Source: an uncultured Marinomonas sp. (GTDB lineage Bacteria > Pseudomonadota > Gammaproteobacteria > Pseudomonadales > Marinomonadaceae). From it: 46,735 nt of DNA. Below the pieces are notes generated by a model. That model ran no database searches. It was not told the DNA's origin and saw only the letters and a list, made by a program, of their open reading frames with translations. The stretch is taken from assembly GCA_938009755.1 (NCBI GenBank), contig CALLIL010000034.1:1-46735 (forward strand). Direction: 5' to 3'. The translations under genes and the position numbers were made by a program. Below, one piece after another: positions 45,316 to 46,735 of the stretch. The number at the start of each line of letters is the position of its first letter. Positions within the stretch are counted from its first letter, which is position 1.

Positions 45316-46605
45316 ATGATCATCAAACATAGGTTTATGACAAACCTTCCCAAAATAGGGATACTCTTTTCCATCATTTTGGCTCTGACCGCTTGTAGCC
45401 ACGATCACAATATACCATCACCCCATACTCACAATGGCTCGACACACACGCATACACACAGTGGCTCCAGTTCTGATACTTTCACCAAAGCTCAAATCAA
45501 TGTCTCTCAATTCAATCGAAACGCGATGGTCGAAGAACCAGAAATAGTCTCTTGTACTTTAGAAAACGGCCAACAGGCAGAATGTGCGAAGCTCGTTGTA
45601 AAATATTTACCTGACGATATTGAAATCGGCCCTTTTTGCCCTGAAACATTGAGCGACGAAGGCGGTATTTGGAATTGGGATGGTGATAAAGCAGGTCTTT
45701 ATCGTGTCGATGAAAGTTTTCTTCGTATGCTTGCCGAACAAGGCTACGTCTTCTACGACGAAGACGGAAAAGTACATATCACAGACAGTGCGACCACGCG
45801 CCCAGAATACGACCATTCTTGCATTAACGTTTCCACTGACGAAGCAGTTGTAATCACGGTGCTTATACCGACTCAACCTGTCATGGCAAAGAAAGCGCAT
45901 AACTTAGGCGTTGTCAGTAAAGTGGGCATATCTCTTTCTGGTGTACCAATATTTTCAGATGCACCCAGTGTTCAACACACAGGCCATATGCCAGCTCTGG
46001 ATACATGCTCAGGCCACATAGATCCGGGCGGCTGGTATCATTACCATGGCACAGCAAGCGATATAGACACTGTGTATGATCATGAGCACGTTAATGCAGA
46101 TTGTTATTTATCACAAAACAGCTCTGGCTTATTTGGTTATGCTTTTGATGGCTTTGGCATTTATGGCAGCAAAGACGAAAATGGACAAGTGCCAACAGAT
46201 TTAGACGCTTGTCATGGTCATGTAGGTTACGTTCCCGGTAAGTCCGAAAAGGTATATCACTATCACGCCTCTGAAGATTTTCCAAACCTTCCAGAGTGTT
46301 TATCTGGCATGGTTGCAAAGAATAATTTTTCGACGACCGCAAAAGCAGGAGTAGGCGCAACGGGCTCTGGACGTAACGAACCGCCAGGTGGCGATCAAGG
46401 TAACCGCGCTCCAGATGGAAAACAAGGCACACCACCAGGATTTGATGAAGCAGCTGAAACACTAGGCATCAGTACTGATGAGCTTTTTCAAGCAATGCAA
46501 AATGCTGGCGGCCCAAGAGCAGATCTCACTGAAGTCGCCCAAGCATTAGGCATCTCAGAAGCAGAGCTAAAAGCCGCCTTACCTGAACGCCCAAAGCGAC
46601 GATAA
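45316..46605 (+). CDS. YHYH-domain lipoprotein with histidine-rich N-terminus
   Basis: 429-residue predicted lipoprotein: signal peptide with lipobox LTAC (Cys27), then a His-rich stretch with seven histidines between 29 and 48 (SHDHNIPSPHTHNGSTHTHT). The YHYH domain follows, with two metal-site-like blocks: LDTCSGHIDPGGWYHYHG (about 230-244) and LDACHGHVGYVPG followed by VYHYHASEDFPNLPEC (about 296-328). A glycine/proline-rich linker (about 345-375) leads to two short C-terminal repeats, AAETLGISTDELFQAM and VAQALGISEAELKAAL. ATG 45316 has AGAGG six bases upstream. Function is unknown; metal binding at the cell surface or periplasm is inferred. The 166-nt gap before it holds no other gene that I can see. 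Confidence 0.85.
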   Translation: MIIKHRFMTNLPKIGILFSIILALTACSHDHNIPSPHTHNGSTHTHTHSGSSSDTFTKAQINVSQFNRNAMVEEPEIVSCTLENGQQAECAKLVVKYLPDDIEIGPFCPETLSDEGGIWNWDGDKAGLYRVDESFLRMLAEQGYVFYDEDGKVHITDSATTRPEYDHSCINVSTDEAVVITVLIPTQPVMAKKAHNLGVVSKVGISLSGVPIFSDAPSVQHTGHMPALDTCSGHIDPGGWYHYHGTASDIDTVYDHEHVNADCYLSQNSSGLFGYAFDGFGIYGSKDENGQVPTDLDACHGHVGYVPGKSEKVYHYHASEDFPNLPECLSGMVAKNNFSTTAKAGVGATGSGRNEPPGGDQGNRAPDGKQGTPPGFDEAAETLGISTDELFQAMQNAGGPRADLTEVAQALGISEAELKAALPERPKRR

Positions 46606-46634
46606 GAGGCTCTCGTAAACTCTATTTCTACATT

Positions 46635-46672
46635 AAAAATGTACTGGATTCACTTTAATCCTGTACATTTTT
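46635..46672 (+). terminator. Intrinsic terminator after the YHYH gene
   Basis: Stem AAAAATGTAC-T-GGATT (46635-46650) pairs with AATCC-T-GTACATTTTT (46657-46672), interrupted by one T-T mismatch, with a 6-nt loop. The T-tract completes the stem, 29 nt past the stop codon. The rest of the window (46673-46735) shows no gene. Confidence 0.9.
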
Positions 46673-46735
46673 ATATCACTACATTGTAGTTATTTAGATG
46701 CTGACTCTAACAGCATAATATTGATAATTTCATTT

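Overview
This window reads as core chromosome of a moderately AT-rich marine gammaproteobacterium. Gene content and order (rpsI-rplM-zapE/zapG, nif3-like/degS, murA-hisG-hisD, mla, lpt-rpoN-ptsN, yhdP-rng-maf-mreDCB, gatCAB) resemble the Pseudomonas/Oceanospirillales arrangement, and Marinomonas or a close relative is my best guess (inference, no search run). I see no insertion sequence, prophage, CRISPR array, tRNA or rRNA gene.

Layout. 1-2830: ribosomal proteins S9 and L13 (minus strand), the cell-division ATPase ZapE, and a divergent ZapG-like membrane protein. 2840-8713: a Nif3-family protein divergent from a DegS/AlgW-type periplasmic protease, then a minus-strand operon ibaG-murA-hisG-hisD ending in a membrane-anchored START/SRPBCC-like protein. 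8862-11625: mlaFEDC, the inner-membrane phospholipid transporter, without an adjacent mlaB. 11748-18696: plus-strand yrbG-lptCAB-rpoN-ptsN-npr-mgtE-darP, covering LPS export, sigma-54, the nitrogen PTS, a Mg transporter and a ribosome assembly factor; kdsD, kdsC, hpf and rapZ, often found in this cluster, are not here. 18806-27124: minus-strand mreB-mreC-mreD-maf-rng-yhdP (cell shape and envelope). 27364-30572: gatCAB (tRNA-dependent amidation).

From 30654 on the content is more accessory. There is a two-receiver diguanylate cyclase; a YkgJ-like cysteine protein translationally coupled to an L,D-transpeptidase that carries a lipobox; the rRNA-modification pair RlmM plus an RluA-type pseudouridine synthase; and a membrane diguanylate cyclase. 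Next comes a complete BmpA/PnrA-type nucleoside ABC importer (ATPase, two permeases, periplasmic binding protein) followed by a type 2 adenine deaminase, which together look like a purine uptake and salvage unit. The window ends with a DUF2750 protein, an RlmI-like methyltransferase without PUA domain, a 56-residue unnamed protein, and a histidine-rich YHYH-domain lipoprotein.

I found no convincing entirely new multi-gene system. The items most worth a second look are the YHYH lipoprotein, the lipobox-bearing L,D-transpeptidase coupled to YkgJ, the small conserved-looking protein at 44979-45149, a TetR-type palindrome ahead of the purine transporter, and two competing hairpins between darP and yhdP. 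Several start codons were moved from the longest possible reading frame because a Shine-Dalgarno sequence or the family N-terminus favours an internal start; each case is stated.
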